Shown: one piece after another, positions 25,209-32,603 of the stretch
Numbering within the stretch: position 1 is the stretch's first letter
Layout: each line of letters begins with the position of its first letter
DNA from: Enemella evansiae
GTDB taxonomy: Bacteria; Actinomycetota; Actinomycetes; Propionibacteriales; Propionibacteriaceae
Reading direction: 5' to 3'
Assembly (NCBI RefSeq): GCF_002250705.1
Contig: NZ_NMVP01000001.1
Span: 558,001-622,000 of the forward strand
DNA: 64,000 nucleotides
Position numbers and translations under genes: made by a program
Notes under the pieces: model-generated
The model's database searches: none
The model's input: the letters and a program-made list of their open reading frames with translations, nothing else
Told to the model about the DNA's origin: nothing

Positions 25209-26720
25209 ATGCACCTGGGCGTTGACTTCGGGACCACGCGCACGATCGTCGCCTACGTCGATCGCGGGAACTATCCCGTGGTCAGCTTCACCGATCAGTG
25301 GGGTGACCCGCAGGACCATTTTCCTTCCGTGGTGGCGATCCAGGACGGCCGCCTGGTGCACGGATTCGATGCGCTGGCGGCCGCCGAGCAGGGTGCGCCG
25401 GTGCTGCGCTCGTTCAAGCGTGCGCTCGCCGCGGCCGAGGTCGGGCCGCAGACCACGATCGAACTGGACGGCGCACCGATCCCGCTGCTGGAGCTGCTGG
25501 TCAGCCATCTGCAGGCGCTGCGGGAGGCCATCACCGAGGCGTCGTCGGTGAGCGCCGAACCACTGGAGAGCTGCGCCATCGCGGTACCGGCGCATGCCCA
25601 CTCCGCGCAGCGATTCCTCACCCTGGAAGCGTTTCGACGGGCCGGCTTCACCGTGCACGGGATGCTCAACGAACCCTCGGCGGCCGGTTTCGAATACACC
25701 CATCGGCAGGCCCGCACGGTTACATCGAAGCGTCGCCGGGTGATCGTCTATGACCTCGGCGGTGGCACCTTCGACGCCTCCCTGGTCCGGGTCGACGGGA
25801 CGGCGCACGAGGTGCTCGACTCGCTGGGGTTGAACAATCTCGGCGGCGACGACTTCGATCGGATCCTGGTCGACCAGGCGCTGGCCACCGCGGGAGCCGA
25901 TGTCGCCGCCCTGACCGCCCGCGAGCTGGACACCCTGCTGGCCGACTGCCGGGAGGCGAAGGAGCGGCTGTCCCCGCAGTCCCGGCGGATCGCGCTGGAC
26001 GTCCCGGACGGCTCGGGTGGGACCGCGGAGGTGACGCTGAAGGTCGCCGACTTCTATGCGGCCGCGGCCCCGCTGGTGCAGACCAGCATCGAGGCGATGG
26101 CGCCGCTGGTCGGTGGGCTGGACGGCGCCGACGAACTCGCCGATGTGGCCGGGATCTATCTGGTCGGCGGCGGGTCCGGGCTGCCGATGGTGCCCCGGTT
26201 GTTGCGGGAACGCTTCGGCCGCCGGGTGCACCGGTCACCGTATCCGGCGGCATCGACCGCGATCGGGCTGGCGATCTCGGTCGACGAGCAGTCCGGTTTC
26301 TCCCTCACCGACCGGTTGAGTCGCGGCTTCGGGGTGTTCCGGGAGGGCAGCGCGGGCCAGCGGCTGCAGTTCGACCCGATCCTGGACCGCGCCGCCGCCC
26401 TGCCGGAGGGCAGCGAACTGATCGTCACCCGGCGCTACCGGGCCGCGCACAATCTGGGTGTCTTCCGCTTCGTCGAGTACGCCGCCCTGGACGAGGCGGG
26501 TGAGCCGCGCGGGGATCTGGTGCCGTTCGGGCAGGTCGCCTTCCCCTTCGATCCCGACCTGCAGCGCGCCGAGACCCTCGACCCGGGTGCGGTCTGGCGG
26601 CGGGAACCGGGACCGGAGGTCGAGGAGCGCTACGTGATCGACCGCAATGGCATCGTCACGGTGCACATCACCGACCTGGACACCGGGTACCGGCGCACCG
26701 AGGCACTCAGCGCGGGTTGA
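25209..26720 (+). CDS. Hsp70-like ATPase
   Basis: A 503-residue actin-fold protein. The phosphate-1 loop is VDFGTTRTIVAYVD, phosphate-2 VIVYDLGGGTFDASLVRVDG, then LGGDDFDR and the adenosine motif IYLVGGGSGLPMVPRLLRERF. The nucleotide domain fills about 370 residues. The last ~130 residues are beta-rich and lack the helical lid of DnaK, and the EEVD-type or DnaK linker is not seen. It is therefore an Hsp70 relative, not the housekeeping DnaK. No J-protein or GrpE neighbour is present. The client is unknown. Confidence 0.85.
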   Translation: MHLGVDFGTTRTIVAYVDRGNYPVVSFTDQWGDPQDHFPSVVAIQDGRLVHGFDALAAAEQGAPVLRSFKRALAAAEVGPQTTIELDGAPIPLLELLVSHLQALREAITEASSVSAEPLESCAIAVPAHAHSAQRFLTLEAFRRAGFTVHGMLNEPSAAGFEYTHRQARTVTSKRRRVIVYDLGGGTFDASLVRVDGTAHEVLDSLGLNNLGGDDFDRILVDQALATAGADVAALTARELDTLLADCREAKERLSPQSRRIALDVPDGSGGTAEVTLKVADFYAAAAPLVQTSIEAMAPLVGGLDGADELADVAGIYLVGGGSGLPMVPRLLRERFGRRVHRSPYPAASTAIGLAISVDEQSGFSLTDRLSRGFGVFREGSAGQRLQFDPILDRAAALPEGSELIVTRRYRAAHNLGVFRFVEYAALDEAGEPRGDLVPFGQVAFPFDPDLQRAETLDPGAVWRREPGPEVEERYVIDRNGIVTVHITDLDTGYRRTEALSAG

Positions 26721-26726
26721 TGTCGG

Positions 26727-28880
26727 TCAGCCACCCTGTCGCTGATTGCCGCTGCTACCGCCACGGGTGAGGTCGGCCGGTGGGGTGGCGAACCGGGTCG
26801 CCGGTTCGCCGCGCAGATAGGCGCGCATCGCCGGGGCGTACACGTTGCGACCGACGTCGCCGCCGCCGGAACCCTCCATCCAGAACCCGGAGGCCGGCAG
26901 GCGGATCCCCTTCAGCGAGGGGGTGCTGCGGTTGTACCGGTTGGATTCCCAGTAGGAGTTGGTCTTGTCGATGGCGATCATCGCGGCCCCGGCGACCTCG
27001 GGGGTGTAGCCGGCGAACCAGACGGCCTGGTTGTCGTCGGTGGTGCCGGTCTTGCCGGCCTGCGGGTAACCACCCGGAATCCGTGCCGGGCTGCCGGTTC
27101 CGTTCATCACCTCGCCGAGCAGCGCGTTCATCGCATCAGCCACCTGCGGTTCCATCACCTGCTTGCAGTTGGCGCTGGGCACGGGGATGTCCTTGCCGTT
27201 CTTGTCGGTGATCGACTTCATGATGATCGGTTCGCAGTGCTTGCCGCGGGCGGCGAAGGTGGCGTACGCCTCGGCCACCGACAGCGGTGTCACCTCGGCC
27301 GAACCGAGCACGAACGAGGGCTTGTCGGCGAACTGCTCGACCACATCACCCGAGGAGCCGAGTTCGATCCCGGTGTCGCGGGCCATCGTCGTCGCCGCAC
27401 AGCCCCCGACATCGCGGATCAGCTGGACGTAGTAGGTGTTCACCGACCAGGAGGTCGCCTCGACCAGGTTCATGGTGCCGTTCCGGCTGGTTGAGTTGCT
27501 CACCCGCCAGTCACCGGGAAGTCGGAAATCCCCTTCACAGCTTGAGAAAGTCTGGCCACCGAAGTCCATCGTGTTCGGTGCGTTGTAGGTGGTCCCGAAG
27601 CCCCGCCCCTGTTGGAGTGCGGCGGCCGCGGCGAACACCTTGAAGGTGGATCCGGCCTGGTACCCCTCGGCACCGCCCATGGGGTCGTCGCTGTTCGGGC
27701 CGCCGACGGCATAGTTGTAGTAGGTCTCACCGGCGGCCGCGTCACTGCCCATCACCGGTCGGGACTGGGCCATCGCCAGGATCAGCCCGGTTCCGGGCTG
27801 GATCATGCTCATCGTCGAGATGACCGGATCGCGCGGGTCGATGTTGTCCGAGATCGCCCTCTCGGCGGCATCCTGGGTCGTGGGATCGATCTCGGTCTGG
27901 ATCGTCAACCCGCCACGGTTCAGGGTGTCCAGACGTTCGGAGGGGGTGTTGCCCAGCGCCGGCATCTTCTCCAGCGAACGCTTCACATAGTCACACAGGA
28001 ACGGATAGCGGGTCCCGACACACCCGTTGGGATAGTTCTGCACCTTCGACGGGTCGAACTGGACCTTCTTGGCCTCATCGGCATCGGCCTGGGTGACGAT
28101 GTTCAGCTCCGCCATCCGGTTCAGCACCACGTTGCGGCGCTCGGTCGCGATGGTCGGGTTGTTCACCGGGTCGGTCGCGGCCGGGTTCTGCACCAGCCCG
28201 GCCAGCATCGCCGCCTGGTCGAGGGTGAGATCCTTCGCGGTGGTGTTGAAGTAGTGCCGGGCAGCCGATTCGACGCCATAGGCACCGTCGCCGTAGTAGG
28301 CGATGTTCAGATAGCGCTCCAGGATCTGATCCTTGGTGAGCCGCTTCTCCAGCGCGACCGCATAGCGCAGCTCCTGGATCTTGCGGGACACCGTCGGTGC
28401 CTGGGCAGCCGCGATCCCGGCCTCGTCACCGGCCTGCTTCGCGATCCCGATCTGGACCTGCTTCACATACTGCTGGGTGAGGGTGGAACCACCCTGGGTG
28501 TTGTCGGAGGAGGTGTTGGTCACCAGCGCGCGCAGCGTGCCGCGGATGTCCATCGCGCCGTGTTCATAGAACCGGTTGTCCTCGATCGCGATCTGCGCCT
28601 GCTGCATCAGCGGGCTGATCTCGGAGAGAGGTTTGTAGATCCGGTTCTCTTCCCAGAAGGTGGCCAACACCTCGCCGTTGGCCATCAGGACCTTCGACTG
28701 CTGCGGTTGCGGTGGCGTCTCCAACTCGGCCGGCAGGGTGTTCATGCCGGTCGCGGCCGCCCTGCTCGCCGCGCCTGCCATTCCGGCGAACGGGACCACC
28801 AGGCCTGCCACCAGCAACCCTGCGAACACACTCACCATGACGAAGGCCAGCATCCGATTGGTGAACATCAGCGCACGCAT
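26727..28880 (-). CDS. Class A penicillin-binding protein (transglycosylase/transpeptidase)
   Basis: A 717-residue bifunctional peptidoglycan synthase. One N-terminal membrane helix (residues ~8-32) anchors it. The glycosyltransferase has catalytic Glu100 in AIEDNRFYEHGAMD and GGSTLTQQYVKQ. The transpeptidase has Ser411-Thr-Phe-Lys414 (GSTFK), Ser479-Val-Asn481 and Lys610-Thr-Gly-Thr613. All active-site motifs are intact. There is no PASTA domain, and a short Gly/Asn/Gln-rich tail closes the protein. It polymerises lipid II and crosslinks stems outside the membrane. The gene lies 88 bp downstream of the LysR/beta-lactamase-fold fusion on the same strand, which may be functionally relevant. 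Confidence 0.93.
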   Translation of the reverse strand: MRALMFTNRMLAFVMVSVFAGLLVAGLVVPFAGMAGAASRAAATGMNTLPAELETPPQPQQSKVLMANGEVLATFWEENRIYKPLSEISPLMQQAQIAIEDNRFYEHGAMDIRGTLRALVTNTSSDNTQGGSTLTQQYVKQVQIGIAKQAGDEAGIAAAQAPTVSRKIQELRYAVALEKRLTKDQILERYLNIAYYGDGAYGVESAARHYFNTTAKDLTLDQAAMLAGLVQNPAATDPVNNPTIATERRNVVLNRMAELNIVTQADADEAKKVQFDPSKVQNYPNGCVGTRYPFLCDYVKRSLEKMPALGNTPSERLDTLNRGGLTIQTEIDPTTQDAAERAISDNIDPRDPVISTMSMIQPGTGLILAMAQSRPVMGSDAAAGETYYNYAVGGPNSDDPMGGAEGYQAGSTFKVFAAAAALQQGRGFGTTYNAPNTMDFGGQTFSSCEGDFRLPGDWRVSNSTSRNGTMNLVEATSWSVNTYYVQLIRDVGGCAATTMARDTGIELGSSGDVVEQFADKPSFVLGSAEVTPLSVAEAYATFAARGKHCEPIIMKSITDKNGKDIPVPSANCKQVMEPQVADAMNALLGEVMNGTGSPARIPGGYPQAGKTGTTDDNQAVWFAGYTPEVAGAAMIAIDKTNSYWESNRYNRSTPSLKGIRLPASGFWMEGSGGGDVGRNVYAPAMRAYLRGEPATRFATPPADLTRGGSSGNQRQGG

Positions 28881-28968
28881 GCGGCGAGCGTAGTCGGCGG
28901 GTGGAAATCCAAACCAGGAATGTGATCCGCGCCATGCAGTGCCGAATACGATCGATCAACGAATGCGA

Positions 28969-30675
28969 TCAGTCGTCGGAATCTCTGCGGCGCAAGGCAT
29001 TCACAGCCAATCGCGCGGTCTCACCGATCGCCCAGTCCCACCGATGGTGCGGTGTCTCCTGCTGCAACCGGGTGAACACCGCGACGGCATAGCGGCGACC
29101 GTCGGGATAGGAGACCACGCCGATCTCGTGCCGGTGATCACCGGCGGTACCGGTCTTGCCCGCCACCTCCAGGTCGGCCGCCGGGAAGCCGCTGGCCAGC
29201 CGATGCGCCCACACCTGGCGCCGCATCAGATCGCGGATGGCGGCGCAGGCAGCGGGCGAGGCGGCCTGGTCGGACCAGATCAGCTCCAGCATCCGGGTGG
29301 CGCCGGCGGCAGTCGCGCGACAGGCGTACGGGCCGTCCAACGACCCGCCGAAGGTGAGCCGGTCGTAGAGGTCCCTGGTCGCCTCGCCCAGGCGTACCTG
29401 ATCCGGCGGCAGCACCTGGCGCAGCAGGTGCTGCACGCGGTCGGCACCGAGGGTGTCCCAGATCGCGTCCGCCGCGGCGTTGTCGCTGATCGTCAGCGCG
29501 AGGTAGAGGGCGTCGCGCAGCGACAGGCGGACCGGATCGGCCATCGCCGAGATGCCGGTGGTGCCGCTGGTCCGGCCGTCGGGTCGCAGGGTCAGCGCCT
29601 GGTCCAGGCCGAGCAGGCCGGCGTCGGCGGCCCGGTGCAGGGCGATCCCGAGCGGTACCTTCGCCACCGAGGCCATCGGCCAGGCATCGTCGGCGTCGAC
29701 CGCCAGCATCGCACCGCTGCGCAGATCGCGAGCGTGCAGCCCACCGACGACGTCCACCGCCCGCCAGACATCGCGGATCTGGGCGACGGTGGCGGCCGGT
29801 TGGCTGGGCCGGGGTGTGCTGCGTGGTGCCACATCGCCCTCCAGGGTGGCCGCCAGCGCCGCGACGGCACGGCTCGGTTCACCGGGCCCGGTACCGGCAC
29901 GCCAGACCAGGTTGAGCCGACGCCGCAGGTCGAGGCCGACCAGCGGGATCCAGTGCAGGCCGCCGTCCAGGGCGTGCCGGGGATCGGTGAGGCAGGGTTC
30001 ACCGGCGAGCGCGCGGGCCAGCGCGGCGGTCGGTGGGGTGTCCCAGACACAGCCACCGGGGTCGTAACCGTGCCGGTCCAGTTCGGCAGTGAGCACCTCC
30101 CGGAGCCCGGCATCCTCGTCCAGGATCAGCAACCGGTGCTCGCTCAGGTCGCTGGGATGCAACGCCGGCATCCCGGCCAGCGGATGCCGCGGTGGCAGCG
30201 CGATGCCGAGCGGCAGGCTCAGATCACCGGCCGCGGGGGTGGGCAACAGGGCGGCCGCGATCCGGCCGGCACGCAGGGCGGCGCCCCGTTCGGCGGCCGG
30301 AATCGGTTGCAGGACACAGTTTCGCGGCGTCAGCGCCTGGTCGAGCGCGGTCGCCATTGCGTGCAAGCGGGCCGGGGTGAGGGTGGCCGGTACGCCGACC
30401 GGGATCGCATCGGCGTCGACATCGACCAGCCCGTTGGCCAGACCGTCGGCGGAATCGACGACGGCCGCGGCGCGCTCGGCGACCCGGTGCCCGGCGTCGG
30501 TGAGCCGGATGCCCCGGCCGGCCTTCTCGACCAGCGGTACGCCGAGATGGGCCTCCAGGGCCTTCACCCGCTGGCTCAGCGCCGGCTGCGCCAGGTCGAG
30601 TTCCTCGGCGGCCCGGCCGATGTGCTCGGTCCGGGCCACCGCCACGAAATAGCGGAGATGCTTGAGCAGGTCCAC
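28969..30675 (-). CDS. LysR-type regulator fused to a class A beta-lactamase-fold domain
   Basis: One 568-residue frame encodes two complete modules. Residues 1-60 form a LysR winged helix (LRYFVAVARTEHIGRAAEEL, AQPALSQRVKALEAHLGVPL). Residues ~90-280 look like a full two-lobed effector domain. After a Pro/Ser/Thr linker (~281-298) comes a ~270-residue class A serine hydrolase: Ser336-Val-Ala-Lys339, Ser397-Asp-Asn399, Glu431 near the expected omega-loop Glu, and Lys507-Thr-Gly-Thr510. The 61-residue gap from the nucleophile to SDN matches class A enzymes. No signal peptide is present, so the hydrolase should be cytosolic. It may bind beta-lactams or peptidoglycan fragments as a sensor. A neighbouring PBP on the same strand fits a cell-wall link. 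Confidence 0.88.
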   Translation of the reverse strand: MDLLKHLRYFVAVARTEHIGRAAEELDLAQPALSQRVKALEAHLGVPLVEKAGRGIRLTDAGHRVAERAAAVVDSADGLANGLVDVDADAIPVGVPATLTPARLHAMATALDQALTPRNCVLQPIPAAERGAALRAGRIAAALLPTPAAGDLSLPLGIALPPRHPLAGMPALHPSDLSEHRLLILDEDAGLREVLTAELDRHGYDPGGCVWDTPPTAALARALAGEPCLTDPRHALDGGLHWIPLVGLDLRRRLNLVWRAGTGPGEPSRAVAALAATLEGDVAPRSTPRPSQPAATVAQIRDVWRAVDVVGGLHARDLRSGAMLAVDADDAWPMASVAKVPLGIALHRAADAGLLGLDQALTLRPDGRTSGTTGISAMADPVRLSLRDALYLALTISDNAAADAIWDTLGADRVQHLLRQVLPPDQVRLGEATRDLYDRLTFGGSLDGPYACRATAAGATRMLELIWSDQAASPAACAAIRDLMRRQVWAHRLASGFPAADLEVAGKTGTAGDHRHEIGVVSYPDGRRYAVAVFTRLQQETPHHRWDWAIGETARLAVNALRRRDSDD

Positions 30676-30840
30676 GGCGTCAGTGTCGCACGGGGTCTGG
30701 GTGGTGATTCATCGCGTTCTGATCTGGTTTGTGGGTCGGAAGCAGATGGATCGCGCGGGGCGACCCTGTGGATAAGGGGGTACCGCGGGGTGACGGACCT
30801 TGGCAGGATGTGATTCGACCCACACCCTCGGGGGGCTCTT

Positions 30841-31416
30841 GTGATTGCTCGTTCCACGCGCACGGCGCTCGCTGCGCTGGTGTTGTTGCCGCTGGCTGCG
30901 GCCTGTACGCCGGACCGTCCACCGACCGGTACGAGTGTGCCGCCGCCGGTCACCAGCGTCGCACCGGACCCGCCCACGCCGAGTGCCTCACCGACGCCCA
31001 GTCAGGAGGAGCTGTCCGCACAGGCGGAGAAGGCATATCGGACGGCCTTCGATGAAATGGAACGAATGGCTGTTGCCGGTGGCGCGGATGACGTGAGCGA
31101 TGTGATCAAGGGGGTGGCTGCGGAACGCTTCTTGGTGAAGTACCGAACCGGCCTTCAGGACCAAAAGAAGCGTGGTTACACGGTAGAGGGGCGCGGTACG
31201 ACCCGAGTCAAAGCGACTCCTGGTTTGGTGAGTCTGGACTATGACCCCCAGCTCACCCTTCGTATCTGCGAAGACCGAACCAAAACCACGTGGACAGAGG
31301 GCGGTGTCACGGAGAAGGGCACTCGAACAGTGGGATACGTGTACGGCCGGGTTATTGACTCTCGCGTCAAGGTCGTCGACATTGTCAGCGAAGTAGTTGA
31401 CTCATGCGACTTCTGA
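30841..31416 (+). CDS. Hypothetical lipoprotein
   Basis: A 191-residue protein with a lipoprotein signal (RTALAALVLLPLAAAC, Cys near residue 22) and a Pro/Ser/Thr spacer to about residue 55. A globular domain follows, with a helix (AQAEKAYRTAFDEMERMAVA) and beta strands ending VVDIVSEVVDSCDF. That shape resembles NTF2-like anchored domains, but I cannot name the family. It starts at a GTG. It is divergent from the LysR fusion across 165 bp and overlaps the next gene by 13 bp. Codon use in its second half is less GC-biased than in its neighbours, which suggests relaxed selection or transfer. Confidence 0.7.
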   Translation: MIARSTRTALAALVLLPLAAACTPDRPPTGTSVPPPVTSVAPDPPTPSASPTPSQEELSAQAEKAYRTAFDEMERMAVAGGADDVSDVIKGVAAERFLVKYRTGLQDQKKRGYTVEGRGTTRVKATPGLVSLDYDPQLTLRICEDRTKTTWTEGGVTEKGTRTVGYVYGRVIDSRVKVVDIVSEVVDSCDF

Positions 31417-32297
31417 TCGCAGCCGTCCTCGCGATCGTGTTGATCGGCGCAACCCAAGTATCGCAGACGCACGCCGGCCCCCCTCCACCGCCGTGCCCCA
31501 CCACCGACCCGCGATGCAGTTCGATGAATCTCGGTCGAGGAAATACGAACATTCAGACTGATCAAAGCGGCATCGTAGGTCTGTCCGAACTGGTCAAAAA
31601 GGTCATAGGCGGACCTGCTCCCGGCATCGGAAGGAAGAACGGCCAGCCGTCCAATGGCAATCCCGTCATCGATCGGCCGTTGAGCCCGCGGGATCAGGCG
31701 CGGGTGGCTGCTGGGATACCACCGGTGGAGAGCTGCGGTGGGTTGATCGGTGGGCCGCCGGTCGATTGTGGGGGACCGGCGCCGGCGCCCGTACCGGTAG
31801 CGGGGCCGCCACCGCCCCCGGATCCGCGTGTGGTCGCGCAGCAGGTGCTGGCCCGGCTGGAGATTCCGGCGCCCACGGCGTACACCGGTCCCGACCACAC
31901 CAGGAACGAGTGGCAGATGATGGTCGTCGGCTACCCGGTCTGGCTGTGGACCACCGGACCCGACTCGTACACGACCACGGTCACCGAGCAGGGGCTGACG
32001 ATGACCCTCACGGCCCGCCGGACAACCACAGAGTTCCGCCTCGGCGACGGCACGACCAAGTTCTGCGGGCGGACCACCCCCTACAACAACGCCGTCCAAC
32101 CAGGTGCCCGATCGCCGAGCTGCGACCACGTCTACCAGAAGCCGTCCAAGCCCGGCAGCTACCAGATCAGCGCCACCACGCACTGGCAGGTCACATGGTC
32201 CGCGCTCGGGCAGACCGGCACGCTGCCGTTCCAGCGCACGGGCCCGACGACCGAGTTGCCTGTCGGGGAACTCGTCTCGGTGCGCGTCCGCGACTGA
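31404..32297 (+). CDS. Hypothetical secreted protein with Pro-rich segments
   Basis: A 297-residue protein with a signal peptide (MRLLIAAVLAIVLIGATQVSQTHA), then PPPPPC and a Cys-containing N-terminal half. Another Pro-rich stretch lies at ~125-145. A C-terminal domain from ~155 has conserved-looking aromatic and Cys residues (WQMMVVGYPVWLWTTGP, TKFCGRTTPYNNAV, SCDHVYQKPSKPG, HWQVTWSALGQTG). It begins inside the end of the lipoprotein gene, so the pair is probably one operon acting at the cell surface. The family is not recognised. Base composition shifts from lower-GC at the start to typical at the end. Confidence 0.7.
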   Translation: MRLLIAAVLAIVLIGATQVSQTHAGPPPPPCPTTDPRCSSMNLGRGNTNIQTDQSGIVGLSELVKKVIGGPAPGIGRKNGQPSNGNPVIDRPLSPRDQARVAAGIPPVESCGGLIGGPPVDCGGPAPAPVPVAGPPPPPDPRVVAQQVLARLEIPAPTAYTGPDHTRNEWQMMVVGYPVWLWTTGPDSYTTTVTEQGLTMTLTARRTTTEFRLGDGTTKFCGRTTPYNNAVQPGARSPSCDHVYQKPSKPGSYQISATTHWQVTWSALGQTGTLPFQRTGPTTELPVGELVSVRVRD

Positions 32298-32308
32298 CGC
32301 ACGGCGGT

Positions 32309-32404
32309 GCGCTGGGACATGCAGTAGTGCTGAAGATCCATGATCAAACCCAGTGGGACTGGGTTTGCAATCGTCAAGAACCGGACTACTGCATGTCCTA
32401 GCGC
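32309..32404. repeat. Inverted-repeat element, copy B
   Basis: A 96-bp second copy of the element at 22020. The arms 32309-32327 and 32386-32404 are 19 bp with one mismatch (GCGCTGGGACATGCAGTAG). The core CCATGATCAAACCC is shared with copy A. Its inner stem is a perfect 8 bp (AAACCCAG with CTGGGTTT). It begins 11 bp after a gene end, like a transcription-end structure, and abuts a REP element. Confidence 0.9.
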
Positions 32405-32408
32405 AGGG

Positions 32409-32470
32409 GCTCATCTCGACACGCGCGGCATTGCTCCCCTTCGCTCCACATGCCGCGCTACTCGATGAGC
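32409..32470. repeat. REP-like hairpin, family 1 (reverse orientation)
   Basis: A 62-bp element running GCTCATCTCGACAC to CTACTCGATGAGC, with an inner CGCGCGGCA/TGCCGCGC stem. It is the reverse-orientation match to the elements at 43452 and 62030. It lies in the 306-bp gap before the indolepyruvate oxidoreductase, which otherwise holds only repeats. Confidence 0.8.
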
Positions 32471-32475
32471 GTGGT

Positions 32476-32503
32476 GGCTTCGACTCGCTGCGCTCGCTCA
32501 ACC
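32476..32503. repeat. REP-like sequence, family 2
   Basis: A 28-bp GGCTTCGACTCGCTGCGCTC... segment ending GCTCAACC. Close relatives lie at 46848-46876 and, inverted, at 57370-57403. It sits directly after a family 1 element. Confidence 0.6.
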
Positions 32504-32511
32504 AACCTGGT

Positions 32512-32543
32512 AGCGGTACTAGGCGAGGTACCTGAGTACCGCT
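32512..32543. promoter_or_regulatory. Hairpin upstream of indolepyruvate oxidoreductase
   Basis: A 9-bp perfect inverted repeat (AGCGGTACT 32512-32520 with AGTACCGCT 32535-32543) has a 14-base loop that itself contains AGGTACCT. It is 60 bp before the gene. It could be a regulator site or a leader structure; the sequence gives no regulator identity. Confidence 0.4.
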
Positions 32544-32603
32544 TCCAGTGGTCAGGAGTTATGCTCGTCGGCGAACCGTTGGCCACTCAAGGAGGAGCAC
32601 CCG

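Noticed and set aside
30676..30840. LysR box in the gap between the fusion gene and the lipoprotein
   Set aside because: ATCTG (30722-30726) and CAGAT (30743-30747) form an inverted pair, but the spacing does not fit T-N11-A and the arms are too short to call.
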